Positions 1 through 6,177 of a DNA stretch of 49,724 bases are shown in pieces. Position 1 is the first letter of the stretch; each line of letters begins with the position of its first letter. Source of the stretch: SVQP01 sp045594705. Lineage in GTDB: Bacteria; Bacillota; Clostridia; Oscillospirales; CAG-272. The notes beneath the pieces are model-generated. The model worked only from the letters and a program-made list of their open reading frames with translations. It searched no databases and was not told where the DNA came from. Location: the NCBI GenBank assembly GCA_045594705.1, contig JAZNZB010000088.1, positions 1-49,724 on the forward strand. The letters run 5' to 3'. The translations under genes were made by a program, and so were the position numbers.

Positions 1-71
1 GCGCTGCCCTCGACCTGCCGCCTTTTGAAAAAGGCGGGCGAAAACTTTCATAAGTGGGTCGTCCGTATGGT
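1..71. other. Gene-free left edge with short hairpin
   Basis: No gene is visible in this short edge. A small hairpin with arms CCGCCTTTT / AAAAGGCGG sits near positions 19-38. The flanking GC-rich words (CTGCCCTCGACCTGCC) resemble pieces of the dispersed palindromic repeats seen near 5.77 kb and 13.7 kb, so this may be the remnant or edge of another such repeat. That relation is inferred from short similarity only. Confidence 0.3.
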
Positions 72-97
72 AAAAGTGATCCGTCAGGATCACTTTT
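72..97 (-). terminator. Hairpin terminator of the DUF4830-like gene
   Basis: A perfect 11-bp stem (AAAAGTGATCC / GGATCACTTTT) with a 4-base loop overlaps the stop codon of the minus-strand gene. On the minus strand the 3' arm ends in four Ts, which is a short U tract, so termination is plausible but not strong. It fits the end of a proS-rodA-DUF4830 direction of transcription. Confidence 0.55.
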
Positions 98-593
98 TCT
101 CAAACCCCTGCACAAAGCCGTTTGTGATCTCGGCCGAGCAAACGTCTCCGCCGATCACCTTCTTGCGCCAAACCAATACGTTGGCATATACCGTACCCTC
201 ATGCCCCTCATAATTGGTCACCTTGAACGTGTATCTCGTCACTTCTTTCCCCTTGTATCTGCCAAGATCCAGCCCCTGTGCCAATTGAATCTGATTATAT
301 CCCGCATAGATCTTGTCAAATTCCTCCGGTACAATCACCGTCTTGACCTCGATCGCCTTGCCCTCTACCTGCCAGCCAAACTGTGCCAGGAAATTCGCCA
401 CATCCTGCTCAGTCCTGATCTTGTCATACTTGATGCTGACCGTTTGATCACTCACCTGCCCCACTGACGTGTCCATTTGCCCCGCCGTGACGTAGGTTGG
501 CACGAATGCCACAAGTGCAATCAAGCCCACAAGGGCTATGCACACAACGCCCAAAAGCCGCACCGTGCTTGCCTTAAACGAATATACAAACAT
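90..593 (-). CDS. DUF4830-like membrane-anchored protein
   Basis: A 167-residue protein with one N-terminal membrane segment (about residues 9-32, an LLGVVCIALVGLIALVAF-type stretch). An extracellular domain follows whose pattern of FGW, VIVPEEFDKIYAGYN and LDLGRYKGK resembles the DUF4830 family of Clostridia; this is recognised by eye, not searched. The start is chosen at the ATG six bases after a perfect GGAGGGG site (600-606); the longer frame from 611 would place the RBS inside the gene. It lies 59 bases downstream of rodA on the same strand, so it is probably co-transcribed. The function of the family is not known. A role at the cell surface is inferred from topology only. Confidence 0.75.
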   Translation of the reverse strand: MFVYSFKASTVRLLGVVCIALVGLIALVAFVPTYVTAGQMDTSVGQVSDQTVSIKYDKIRTEQDVANFLAQFGWQVEGKAIEVKTVIVPEEFDKIYAGYNQIQLAQGLDLGRYKGKEVTRYTFKVTNYEGHEGTVYANVLVWRKKVIGGDVCSAEITNGFVQGFEKK

Positions 594-652
594 AAAATTC
601 CCCTCCGACATAAGATTTCACTCCATCTTATGCCGAAGGGGCTTCGTTTATG

Positions 653-1804
653 TTAAATCTTGAGCGCATGTCGCTGATTTTTTGGTGCATGGCTTGCCAC
701 CGAGTGCGCCATGCCCATCATAATGTATGTTGCCAGCATGGACGAGCCGCCACAGGACAAGAACGGGAGCGTAATGCCGATGACCGGCAGGACAGCCAGG
801 CACATACCAATATTGAGCAGCGTCTGGAAAAACAAGCAGCCGAAAATGCCCGCACAAAGCAGCATGCCGTAGTCGCCTCTTGCGCCATATCCGATCATGG
901 CCACGCGCACCACCATGCAGGCAAGCAGCACAATAACCGCCGCACCGCCCACAAAGCCGTATTTTTCGCAGATCGTGGCGAAAATAAAGTCGGTGTGCGA
1001 GGCGGTCAGCACCTCGTAAAAGCCGCCTTCGTTCAGTCCTATGCCAAACGCGCCGCCGTTGACAATGCACTTTTTGCTCAACAAGGGCTGCCAGCCCTTA
1101 TCCTCAGGGTCAAGCTCGGGATTAAAGCCCACAATGATTCTCTTTCTGTGATAATCCTTGAGCACGTATTTCCAAGCCAGCGGAAAGCCCAGCACGGCTG
1201 CACCGCCCGCGCCTGCGAAATACCAGAGCGAAAGCCCCGCGCACAGCATCATAATCGCCAAAAAGCCCACGTAAATCAAGGCAACACCATAGTCGCCCGA
1301 CAAAAAGATCAATCCCACAACTGCCCCTGCGTGCAAAGCAAGGCCGCAAAGCGTCAAGGGATGGTTGATCTTGTCCTTGACCGTTTCCAAATGCTTTGCA
1401 AAGGTACAGATCAGCGTCAATTTGACAAACTCGGAGGGTTGGATCATGATCTTTCTCTCGCCCAACTTCAGCACCACCAGCCAGCTTTTGTTGGCGGTCT
1501 CCATATTTTCGCCCGACGAGCCGAACAGTAGCGTGACCGCTAAAATCAGCACCGAAAATGCGATCATGGGCAGCCACATTTTGTCCAGCACCCAGTGGTA
1601 ATCAAGGTTTGCCACGATCAGCATGATGATATTGCCCACCACGAACATGGCCACCTGCATGACAAGCTTGGATTTTCCGAAGTTTTCCACGGCTGAAAAG
1701 ACCGTGACAATGCTGATCAGGGATAGCAGCGTGGTGCACGCGAACAAAATCGGGTCAATGTGCCCGAGTGCAGCCTTGGTGTATTTCCAGATATCGCGAA
1801 GCAT
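653..1804 (-). CDS. rodA: RodA/FtsW/SpoVE-family peptidoglycan glycosyltransferase
   Basis: A SEDS-family polytopic membrane protein of 383 residues, the usual length. SEDS proteins polymerise lipid II into glycan strands with a partner class B penicillin-binding protein. Visible family motifs are IQPSE near residue 121, GDYG with the likely essential Asp171, KDYHRKRI near 216, SHTDFIF near 269-275 and the C-terminal signature P-x-IGITLPFLSCGGSSM near 340-356. About ten hydrophobic segments are seen. The ATG follows an excellent AGAAAGGAGG site. No PBP gene is adjacent. RodA rather than FtsW or SpoVE is my best guess but is not secure without a tree. No clear promoter lies directly upstream; read-through from proS across the two palindromic repeats is possible. 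Confidence 0.88.
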   Translation of the reverse strand: MLRDIWKYTKAALGHIDPILFACTTLLSLISIVTVFSAVENFGKSKLVMQVAMFVVGNIIMLIVANLDYHWVLDKMWLPMIAFSVLILAVTLLFGSSGENMETANKSWLVVLKLGERKIMIQPSEFVKLTLICTFAKHLETVKDKINHPLTLCGLALHAGAVVGLIFLSGDYGVALIYVGFLAIMMLCAGLSLWYFAGAGGAAVLGFPLAWKYVLKDYHRKRIIVGFNPELDPEDKGWQPLLSKKCIVNGGAFGIGLNEGGFYEVLTASHTDFIFATICEKYGFVGGAAVIVLLACMVVRVAMIGYGARGDYGMLLCAGIFGCLFFQTLLNIGMCLAVLPVIGITLPFLSCGGSSMLATYIMMGMAHSVASHAPKNQRHALKI

Positions 1805-1828
1805 ACGCCGCCTCCTTTCTTAGTAAAT

Positions 1829-1855
1829 CAGGGAATCTGAAAAACAGATTCCCTG
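1829..1855. repeat. 11-bp perfect hairpin upstream of rodA
   Basis: Arms CAGGGAATCTG / CAGATTCCCTG with a five-A loop lie just upstream of the rodA RBS on the minus strand. No U tract follows on either strand, so it is not an ordinary terminator. It could be a processing or stability element in a proS-rodA transcript. Confidence 0.5.
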
Positions 1856-1893
1856 TTGAATGAAAAATAATAATGAGTATCCCACTACGGATA

Positions 1894-2019
1894 TCTGACC
1901 GAGAGAAATTGTTTATGACAAGGCGTACCGCTCAAGGCTTGGCGAAGGCGATCTTATACGATCGTCGAGCCGCATGCGAGGAACAACACAGTCACAGACA
2001 ATTTATCGAAGTGTCAGAT
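1894..2019. repeat. 126-bp palindromic element, copy 1
   Basis: First of two adjacent near-identical units. It begins TCTGAC and ends GTCAGA, and has a second inner inverted pair (AAATTGTTTATGAC near the left end against GTCACAGACAATTT near the right end) and a small central GATC-TTATAC-GATC dyad. The whole unit can fold into a long imperfect hairpin, like a MITE or BIME-type element. No coding capacity is seen. Confidence 0.8.
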
Positions 2020-2020
2020 T

Positions 2021-2146
2021 TCTGACCGAGAGAAATTGTTTGTGACAAGGCGTACCGCAGAAGGCAAGGCGAAGGCGATCTTATACGATCGTCGAGCCGC
2101 ATTCGAGGAACAACGCAGTCACGGACAATTTATCGAAGTGTCAGAT
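2021..2146. repeat. 126-bp palindromic element, copy 2
   Basis: Second unit, same length and same direction as the first, one base away, differing at only a handful of positions. The changes often keep the pairing. Its right end runs into the first base of the proS stop codon on the minus strand (stop 2146-2148), so the element abuts or supplies the proS terminus. It could act as an RNA stem protecting the proS mRNA end. Confidence 0.8.
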
Positions 2147-3582
2147 TAGTATTGGCGACCCCAGACGACCATATGCTTGGCCGGCTTACCGCAGCAAACG
2201 CATACGTCGGACAGATGATCCTCCACGAAAGGAATGCAACGGGACTTGACACCGCCGGTCTCATCCTTAAGCTGATCCTCGCATTCCACGTCACCGCACC
2301 ACATTGCCTTGATAAAGCCGGGCTTGTTCTGTGCAATGTCGAGGAACTGTTCGTGCGTGGTTGCAACGTGCGTCTTGCTCTCCAGGTTAGCCTGTGCCTT
2401 TTCGATCAGCTCGTTGTGTACGGTCTTGAGCATCGCGGTCACTTCCTCTGCAATGTTGTCAAGAGACACGAACTTCTTCTCGCCCGTGACACGGGAAACC
2501 AGCACGCAGCTGTTGTTTTCGATGTCGCGAGGACCGATCTCGAGTCTGACCGGTACGCCCTTCATCTCATACTGGCTGAACTTCCAGCCGGTGCTCTGCT
2601 CACCGTCGTCCACCTTGACGCGCAGGGTCTTGGCCAGCTCCGCCTTGATAGCGTAAGCCTTATCCAGTACGCCCTCCTTATGCTGGGCTACGGGAATGAT
2701 GACGACCTGGATGGGAGCTACCACGGGAGGAATGATCAGACCGTTATCGTCGCCGTGTGCCATGATGATCGCACCGATCATACGGGTGGAAACGCCCCAG
2801 GAGGTCTGGTGAGGATACTTGACGGTATTGTCGCGACCGGTATAGGTAATGTCAAAGGATCTTGCAAAGCCGTCACCGAAATAGTGAGAGGTACCGCCCT
2901 GCAGCGCATAGCCGTTGTGCATCATGGGCTCGATGGTATAGGTAGCCTCAGCGCCTGCGAACTTTTCCTTCTCGGTCTTCTGACCGATGATTGCAGGAAT
3001 AGCCAGCGCATCGCGGTAGAAATCACGGTAAACGTGCAGCATCTTGATGGTCTCTTCCTGAGCCTCCTCTGCAGTTTCGTGCATGGTGTGACCCTCCTGC
3101 CAGAGGAACTCGGAGGTACGCAGGAAAGGACGGGTGGTCTTTTCCCAACGCATGACGTTGCACCACTGGTTGTACAGCTTGGGCAGGTCACGGTAAGACT
3201 GAATGATATTGCGATAGTGCTCGCAGAACAGCGTCTCGGAGGTGGGGCGGATGGCCAGACGCTCGGACAGCTTGTTCTGACCGCCAACGGTTACCCAAGC
3301 ACACTCGGGAGCAAAGCCCTCTACGTGATCCTTCTCCTTCTGCAGAAGAGATTCGGGGATCAGCATGGGCATATATACGTTTTCGTGGCCCGTAGCCTTG
3401 AATCTTGCATCCAGATCCTTTTGGATATTTTCCCAGATCGCATAGCCGTAGGGACGGATGATCATGCAGCCGTGCACGCTGGAGTAGTCAACCAGCTCGG
3501 CCTTCTTGACAACGTCGGTGTACCACTGACCGAAGTCAACGTCCATGGACGTGATCTGTTCAACCTTTTTTTCTTTAGCCAT
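2146..3582 (-). CDS. proS: Prolyl-tRNA synthetase (type 3, short form)
   Basis: Charges tRNA-Pro with proline in the cytoplasm. At 478 residues it is the short archaeal/eukaryote-like type without the inserted editing domain of the ~570-residue bacterial type. The sequence shows class II synthetase features: IRPYGYAIWE near 42, RPTSETLF near 111, LRTSEFLWQEGHT near 153, QTSWGVSTRMIGAIIMAHGDD near 257 and a C-terminal domain with paired cysteines (WCGDVECED and CVCCGKPA) ending in Tyr as is usual for this type. ATG follows AGGAAG at 8 bases. It has its own consensus promoter and a short leader of about 35 bases, so no T-box control is seen. Confidence 0.96.
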   Translation of the reverse strand: MAKEKKVEQITSMDVDFGQWYTDVVKKAELVDYSSVHGCMIIRPYGYAIWENIQKDLDARFKATGHENVYMPMLIPESLLQKEKDHVEGFAPECAWVTVGGQNKLSERLAIRPTSETLFCEHYRNIIQSYRDLPKLYNQWCNVMRWEKTTRPFLRTSEFLWQEGHTMHETAEEAQEETIKMLHVYRDFYRDALAIPAIIGQKTEKEKFAGAEATYTIEPMMHNGYALQGGTSHYFGDGFARSFDITYTGRDNTVKYPHQTSWGVSTRMIGAIIMAHGDDNGLIIPPVVAPIQVVIIPVAQHKEGVLDKAYAIKAELAKTLRVKVDDGEQSTGWKFSQYEMKGVPVRLEIGPRDIENNSCVLVSRVTGEKKFVSLDNIAEEVTAMLKTVHNELIEKAQANLESKTHVATTHEQFLDIAQNKPGFIKAMWCGDVECEDQLKDETGGVKSRCIPFVEDHLSDVCVCCGKPAKHMVVWGRQY

Positions 3583-3622
3583 TGTATTGTCTTCCTTGTC
3601 TGTATAAATAGTTATTCAATTT

Positions 3623-3651
3623 ATTATAAAGCAAAAGCGTATAATTGTCAA
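3623..3651 (-). promoter_or_regulatory. Sigma-A promoter of proS
   Basis: Perfect consensus on the minus strand: -35 TTGACA (3651-3646), 17-base spacer, -10 TATAAT (3628-3623). The expected transcript start is about 35 bases from the proS ATG. Confidence 0.88.
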
Positions 3652-3764
3652 GTATCAATGTTGGTTTTTTCCAAAAATCCATTGTGAAAAATGCACACAA
3701 ACCGCTACCTTGAATTGGTCAGTTTCCGCAAAAGGGAGAATTTAGAAAAATTTTTCAAAACCTC

Positions 3765-3793
3765 TTGCATATTGCGAAAATTTGCGATAAAAT
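3765..3793 (+). promoter_or_regulatory. Sigma-A promoter of gapA
   Basis: -35 TTGCAT (3765-3770), 17-base spacer, -10 TAAAAT (3788-3793), about 70 bases before the ATG. The upstream A/T tracts (AGAAAAATTTTTCAAAA) look like an UP element, fitting a strongly expressed glycolytic gene. Confidence 0.75.
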
Positions 3794-3868
3794 ATACAAT
3801 GGTAAGAAAGGGATTTCATACCAACCCAATCGTTTCAAAAAAATTATTATAAAACGGAGGAATCCAAA

Positions 3869-4888
3869 ATGTCTGTAAAAGTTGCTATTAATGGTTTTGG
3901 CCGTATTGGTCGTCTGGCTTTCCGTCAGATGTTCGGCGCTGAGGGTTATGAGATCGTTGCTATCAACGACCTGACCAAGCCCTCCATGCTCGCTCACCTG
4001 CTCAAGTATGACACCGCTCAGGGTCGTTACGACGGTCACACCGTTACTTCCGATGACGAGGCCGGCACCATCACCGTTGACGGTCAGACCATCAAGATCT
4101 ACGCTGAGAAGGACGCTGCTAACTGCCCTTGGGCTGCTAACAACGTTGACGTTGTTCTGGAGTGCACCGGCTTCTACTGCTCTACCGAGAAGTCCATGGC
4201 TCACATCAACGCAGGCGCAAAGAAGGTTGTTATCTCCGCTCCCGCAGGTAAGGACCTCAAGACCATTGTTTACGGCGTAAACGATGCTACTCTGACCGCT
4301 GATGACAAGATCATCTCTGCTGCATCCTGCACCACCAACTGCCTGGCTCCCATGGCTAAGGCTCTCAATGATGCATTCCCCATCCAGTCCGGTATCATGA
4401 CCACCGTTCACGCTTACACCGGCGACCAGATGATTCTCGATGGCCCCCACAGAAAGGGTGACCTCCGCCGTGCAAGAGCAGGCGCTCAGAACATCGTTCC
4501 CAACTCCACCGGTGCTGCAAAGGCAATCGGTCTGGTTATCCCCGAGCTCAACGGCAAGCTGATCGGCTCCGCTCAGAGAGTTCCCACCTGCACCGGCTCC
4601 ACCACCATCCTGGTAGCTGTTGTTAAGGGTCAGAACGTTACCGTTGACAGCGTTAACGCTGCTATGAAGGCTCAGGCTTCCGCTTCCTTCGGCTACAACG
4701 AGGATCTGATCGTTTCCTCCGATATCATCGGTATTTCCTACGGTTCTCTGTTCGACAGCACCCAGACCATGGTTGCTAAGATCGACGACGACACCTACCA
4801 GGTACAGGTTGTTTCCTGGTACGACAACGAGAACTCCTACACCAGCCAGATGGTTCGCACCATCAAGTACTTCGCAGAGCTGGCTTAA
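3869..4888 (+). CDS. gapA: Glyceraldehyde-3-phosphate dehydrogenase
   Basis: Oxidises glyceraldehyde-3-phosphate to 1,3-bisphosphoglycerate with NAD+ in glycolysis. The 339-residue protein has the Rossmann motif GFGRIGR (9-15), AINDL with Asp34 (usual for NAD+ preference), the catalytic site ASCTTNCLAP with Cys154, the HAYTGDQ motif near 181 and the WYDNENSY motif near the C-terminus. The RBS CGGAGGA is 7 bases from the ATG. Codon use is very biased (many GCT, GTT, ACC and AAG codons) compared with neighbours, which suggests very high expression. It stands alone between its own promoter and terminator; no pgk or tpi is adjacent. Confidence 0.97.
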   Translation: MSVKVAINGFGRIGRLAFRQMFGAEGYEIVAINDLTKPSMLAHLLKYDTAQGRYDGHTVTSDDEAGTITVDGQTIKIYAEKDAANCPWAANNVDVVLECTGFYCSTEKSMAHINAGAKKVVISAPAGKDLKTIVYGVNDATLTADDKIISAASCTTNCLAPMAKALNDAFPIQSGIMTTVHAYTGDQMILDGPHRKGDLRRARAGAQNIVPNSTGAAKAIGLVIPELNGKLIGSAQRVPTCTGSTTILVAVVKGQNVTVDSVNAAMKAQASASFGYNEDLIVSSDIIGISYGSLFDSTQTMVAKIDDDTYQVQVVSWYDNENSYTSQMVRTIKYFAELA

Positions 4889-4909
4889 GTTCTACCGAAA
4901 TGCAAAATT

Positions 4910-4937
4910 GCAGAGCGCGCAAGCGCCCTGCTTTTTT
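4910..4937 (+). terminator. Rho-independent terminator of gapA
   Basis: Stem GCAG-A-GCGC / GCGC-C-CTGC with loop GCAA followed by six Ts. The T tract overlaps the -35 region of the next gene's promoter. Confidence 0.85.
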
Positions 4938-4938
4938 G

Positions 4939-4967
4939 TTGACATTCGGGTATTCTTATGGTATGAT
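4939..4967 (+). promoter_or_regulatory. Sigma-A promoter of the GyrI-like gene
   Basis: -35 TTGACA (4939-4944), 17-base spacer, -10 TATGAT (4962-4967). It starts directly after the gapA terminator T tract, so the two genes are separate transcription units packed tightly together. Confidence 0.85.
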
Positions 4968-4998
4968 AAACGTAAAGAAACGAAAAAGGAGAATGCTC

Positions 4999-5508
4999 AT
5001 GGCAACAATGCAAAAAACGTTCAGAGAATCCATCCCCTCCCTGCGCTTTATCGGAAAGAAATATTTTGAGGTTGGCGGCCATTGGGGCGAATGGTTTTGT
5101 AACGGCTGGTTCGATGCAATCGAGGCAGCCATGGGCGGCACCGACAAGATCACCGCGATTTGGGAGAATGGCGGCGGCTATATCGGCCTTGAACGCCACA
5201 AGGACGGCGAGAGATGGCAATATTGGCTTGGCATGTTTGTGCCCGCAGACACCCCTGTTCCCGAGGGATTTGACTACGTGGATTTCCCTGCCACCGCAGG
5301 ACTTGGCACTTGCTGGATCTATGGCAAGGAAAGCGAGGTTCATGCACTTTGCGGCAACTGCAAGCCCGCGATTATGGATGCAGGCATGACCGTATGGCAC
5401 GACGCCGAGGGTGCTGCCTGGTGCTTTGAAAATTGCACTTGCCCAAGATACACCACACCGGACCAAGATGGGAACATCATTCTGGACTATTGCTGGTTTG
5501 TGGAATGA
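4999..5508 (+). CDS. GyrI-like small-molecule-binding domain protein
   Basis: A 169-residue cytoplasmic protein resembling stand-alone GyrI-like (AraC effector-binding) domains. Visible features are FIGKKYFEVGGHWGEWF near the N-terminus, GGYIGLERHKDGERWQYWLGMFV in the middle and a C-terminal ILDYCWFV strand. Such domains bind hydrophobic or cationic ligands and some hydrolyse cyclopropane-type compounds; the ligand here is unknown. The start is the ATG seven bases after AAGGAG (4986-4991); an in-frame ATG at 4993 is too close to that site. Seven cysteines is many for this fold. It has its own promoter and terminator and no DNA-binding domain. Confidence 0.8.
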   Translation: MATMQKTFRESIPSLRFIGKKYFEVGGHWGEWFCNGWFDAIEAAMGGTDKITAIWENGGGYIGLERHKDGERWQYWLGMFVPADTPVPEGFDYVDFPATAGLGTCWIYGKESEVHALCGNCKPAIMDAGMTVWHDAEGAAWCFENCTCPRYTTPDQDGNIILDYCWFVE

Positions 5509-5526
5509 GATGAGAGAATGAAGGGC

Positions 5527-5552
5527 AGAGCGCGCAAGCGCTCTTCTTTTTT
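5527..5552 (+). terminator. Terminator of the GyrI-like gene
   Basis: Stem AGAGCGC / GCGCTCT, loop GCAA, then TCTTTTTT. It is closely related in sequence to the gapA terminator 600 bases upstream. Confidence 0.8.
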
Positions 5553-5570
5553 GTTTCCGAATCGTTTATT

Positions 5571-5683
5571 CGTAGGGGAGGATTATTTGCATGCAAATTC
5601 ATCCTCCCGCACGAAAGGGATTTGTGACCGTGTGAATCGAACACGATCCTTGCGAACACGGGCGATCAATGATCGCCCCTACG
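5571..5683. repeat. Palindromic repeat cluster with CGTAGGGG ends
   Basis: This gene-free block starts CGTAGGGG and ends CCCCTACG. Inside are a hairpin with arms GGGAGGAT / ATCCTCCC around TTGCATGCAA, and a 19-bp palindrome (5660-5678) with arms GGGCGATCA / TGATCGCCC. The CGTAGGGGCGA end word recurs at 5724 and at 18447, defining a dispersed repeat family in this window. Confidence 0.7.
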
Positions 5684-5723
5684 AGTGTTTGCGTCAGGAT
5701 TTCGCATTCCCGAGCCGCATTGC

Positions 5724-5750
5724 CGTAGGGGCGATCATTGATCGCCCGCG
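5724..5750. repeat. GTAGGGGCGATCA palindrome, second copy
   Basis: The word CGTAGGGG is followed by a 19-bp palindrome (5729-5747) with the same arms as the one at 5660-5678, in the opposite overall orientation. Between 5750 and 5820 there is only a GC-rich stretch (GCAGGGGCTGGCGCCCTCGA) that resembles the inner arms of the island at 13.63-13.72 kb. Confidence 0.65.
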
Positions 5751-5835
5751 CAGGCAACAAGAATTTTTGCAGGGGCTGGCGCCCTCGACAGCCCGCCCTG
5801 CGTTGATGTTTGGAATGTAACAAAGGCTAAGGCGG

Positions 5836-5938
5836 GAATCAGAACCCATGTTTGCGCCAACGGGCGTTACAAATCGGATCCACATCCTGCGCAAACCTGC
5901 ACGATGGCGCGAATGCGCCATGTGCGGGGTTCTGATTC
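5836..5938. repeat. 103-bp multi-stem inverted repeat
   Basis: The outer arms are 12 bp (GAATCAGAACCC / GGGTTCTGATTC). Inside are TTTGCGC / GCGCAAA (5851 and 5889) and the dyad TGGCGC-GAAT-GCGCCA (5905-5920). Together they give a branched fold of outer stem plus two hairpins. No coding signal is seen. It lies 10 bases downstream of the tRNA-associated palindrome when read on the minus strand. Confidence 0.65.
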
Positions 5939-5947
5939 GGTGAAGGT

Positions 5948-6009
5948 CTGCTCCAAACGAATAGGGGTAGATGCAGCGTGCTGCATCTACCCCTATTCGT
6001 TTGGAGCAG
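5948..6009. repeat. 62-bp perfect palindrome overlapping the tRNA-Gly 3' end
   Basis: Two perfect 30-base arms (5948-5977 and 5980-6009) are separated by two bases. The right arm includes the last eight bases of the encoded tRNA (CTGCTCCA on the minus strand). The left arm is therefore an inverted copy of the tRNA 3' end plus 22 flanking bases. Read from the tRNA promoter, the transcript would form a very stable hairpin right after the mature 3' end. There is no U tract after it. Confidence 0.9.
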
Positions 6010-6075
6010 GCAACGGGAATCGAACCCGCAGCATCAGCTTGGGAAGCTGAGGTTTTACCACTAGACTATGCCTGC
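6002..6075 (-). tRNA. tRNA-Gly (anticodon CCC)
   Basis: A full cloverleaf can be folded on the minus strand. The acceptor is GCAGGCA / TGCCTGC, the D-arm region TAGTCTAGTGGTAAAAC, the anticodon stem TCAGC / GCTGA with loop TTCCCAA (anticodon CCC), the T-arm CGGGTTCGATTCCCG, the discriminator T and an encoded CCA. The length is 74 bases with CCA. CCC reads GGG codons. Confidence 0.95.
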
Positions 6076-6085
6076 GTACCTGCTT

Positions 6086-6114
6086 ATTATATACCAAACC
6101 GAGGAATTTGTCAA
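6086..6114 (-). promoter_or_regulatory. Sigma-A promoter of tRNA-Gly
   Basis: Perfect TTGACA (6114-6109), 17-base spacer, TATAAT (6091-6086), about ten bases from the mature 5' end of the tRNA. Confidence 0.9.
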
Positions 6115-6177
6115 TCCCATATGGACAAATCCCCCGGTTTTTTTATCTCCATTTATCGCACCTGCTCGCGCTTTTTC

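Noticed and set aside
3583..3651. A possible T-box riboswitch before proS
   Set aside because: The mapped promoter leaves a leader of only about 35 bases, too short for a T-box, and no specifier or antiterminator is visible.
2152..3687. A 511-codon plus-strand open frame opposite proS
   Set aside because: It mirrors proS codons, has no RBS, and proS is unambiguous.
5518..5970. Short open frames on both strands in the repeat cluster
   Set aside because: They cross palindromes and lack ribosome binding sites; the region is better explained as repeats.
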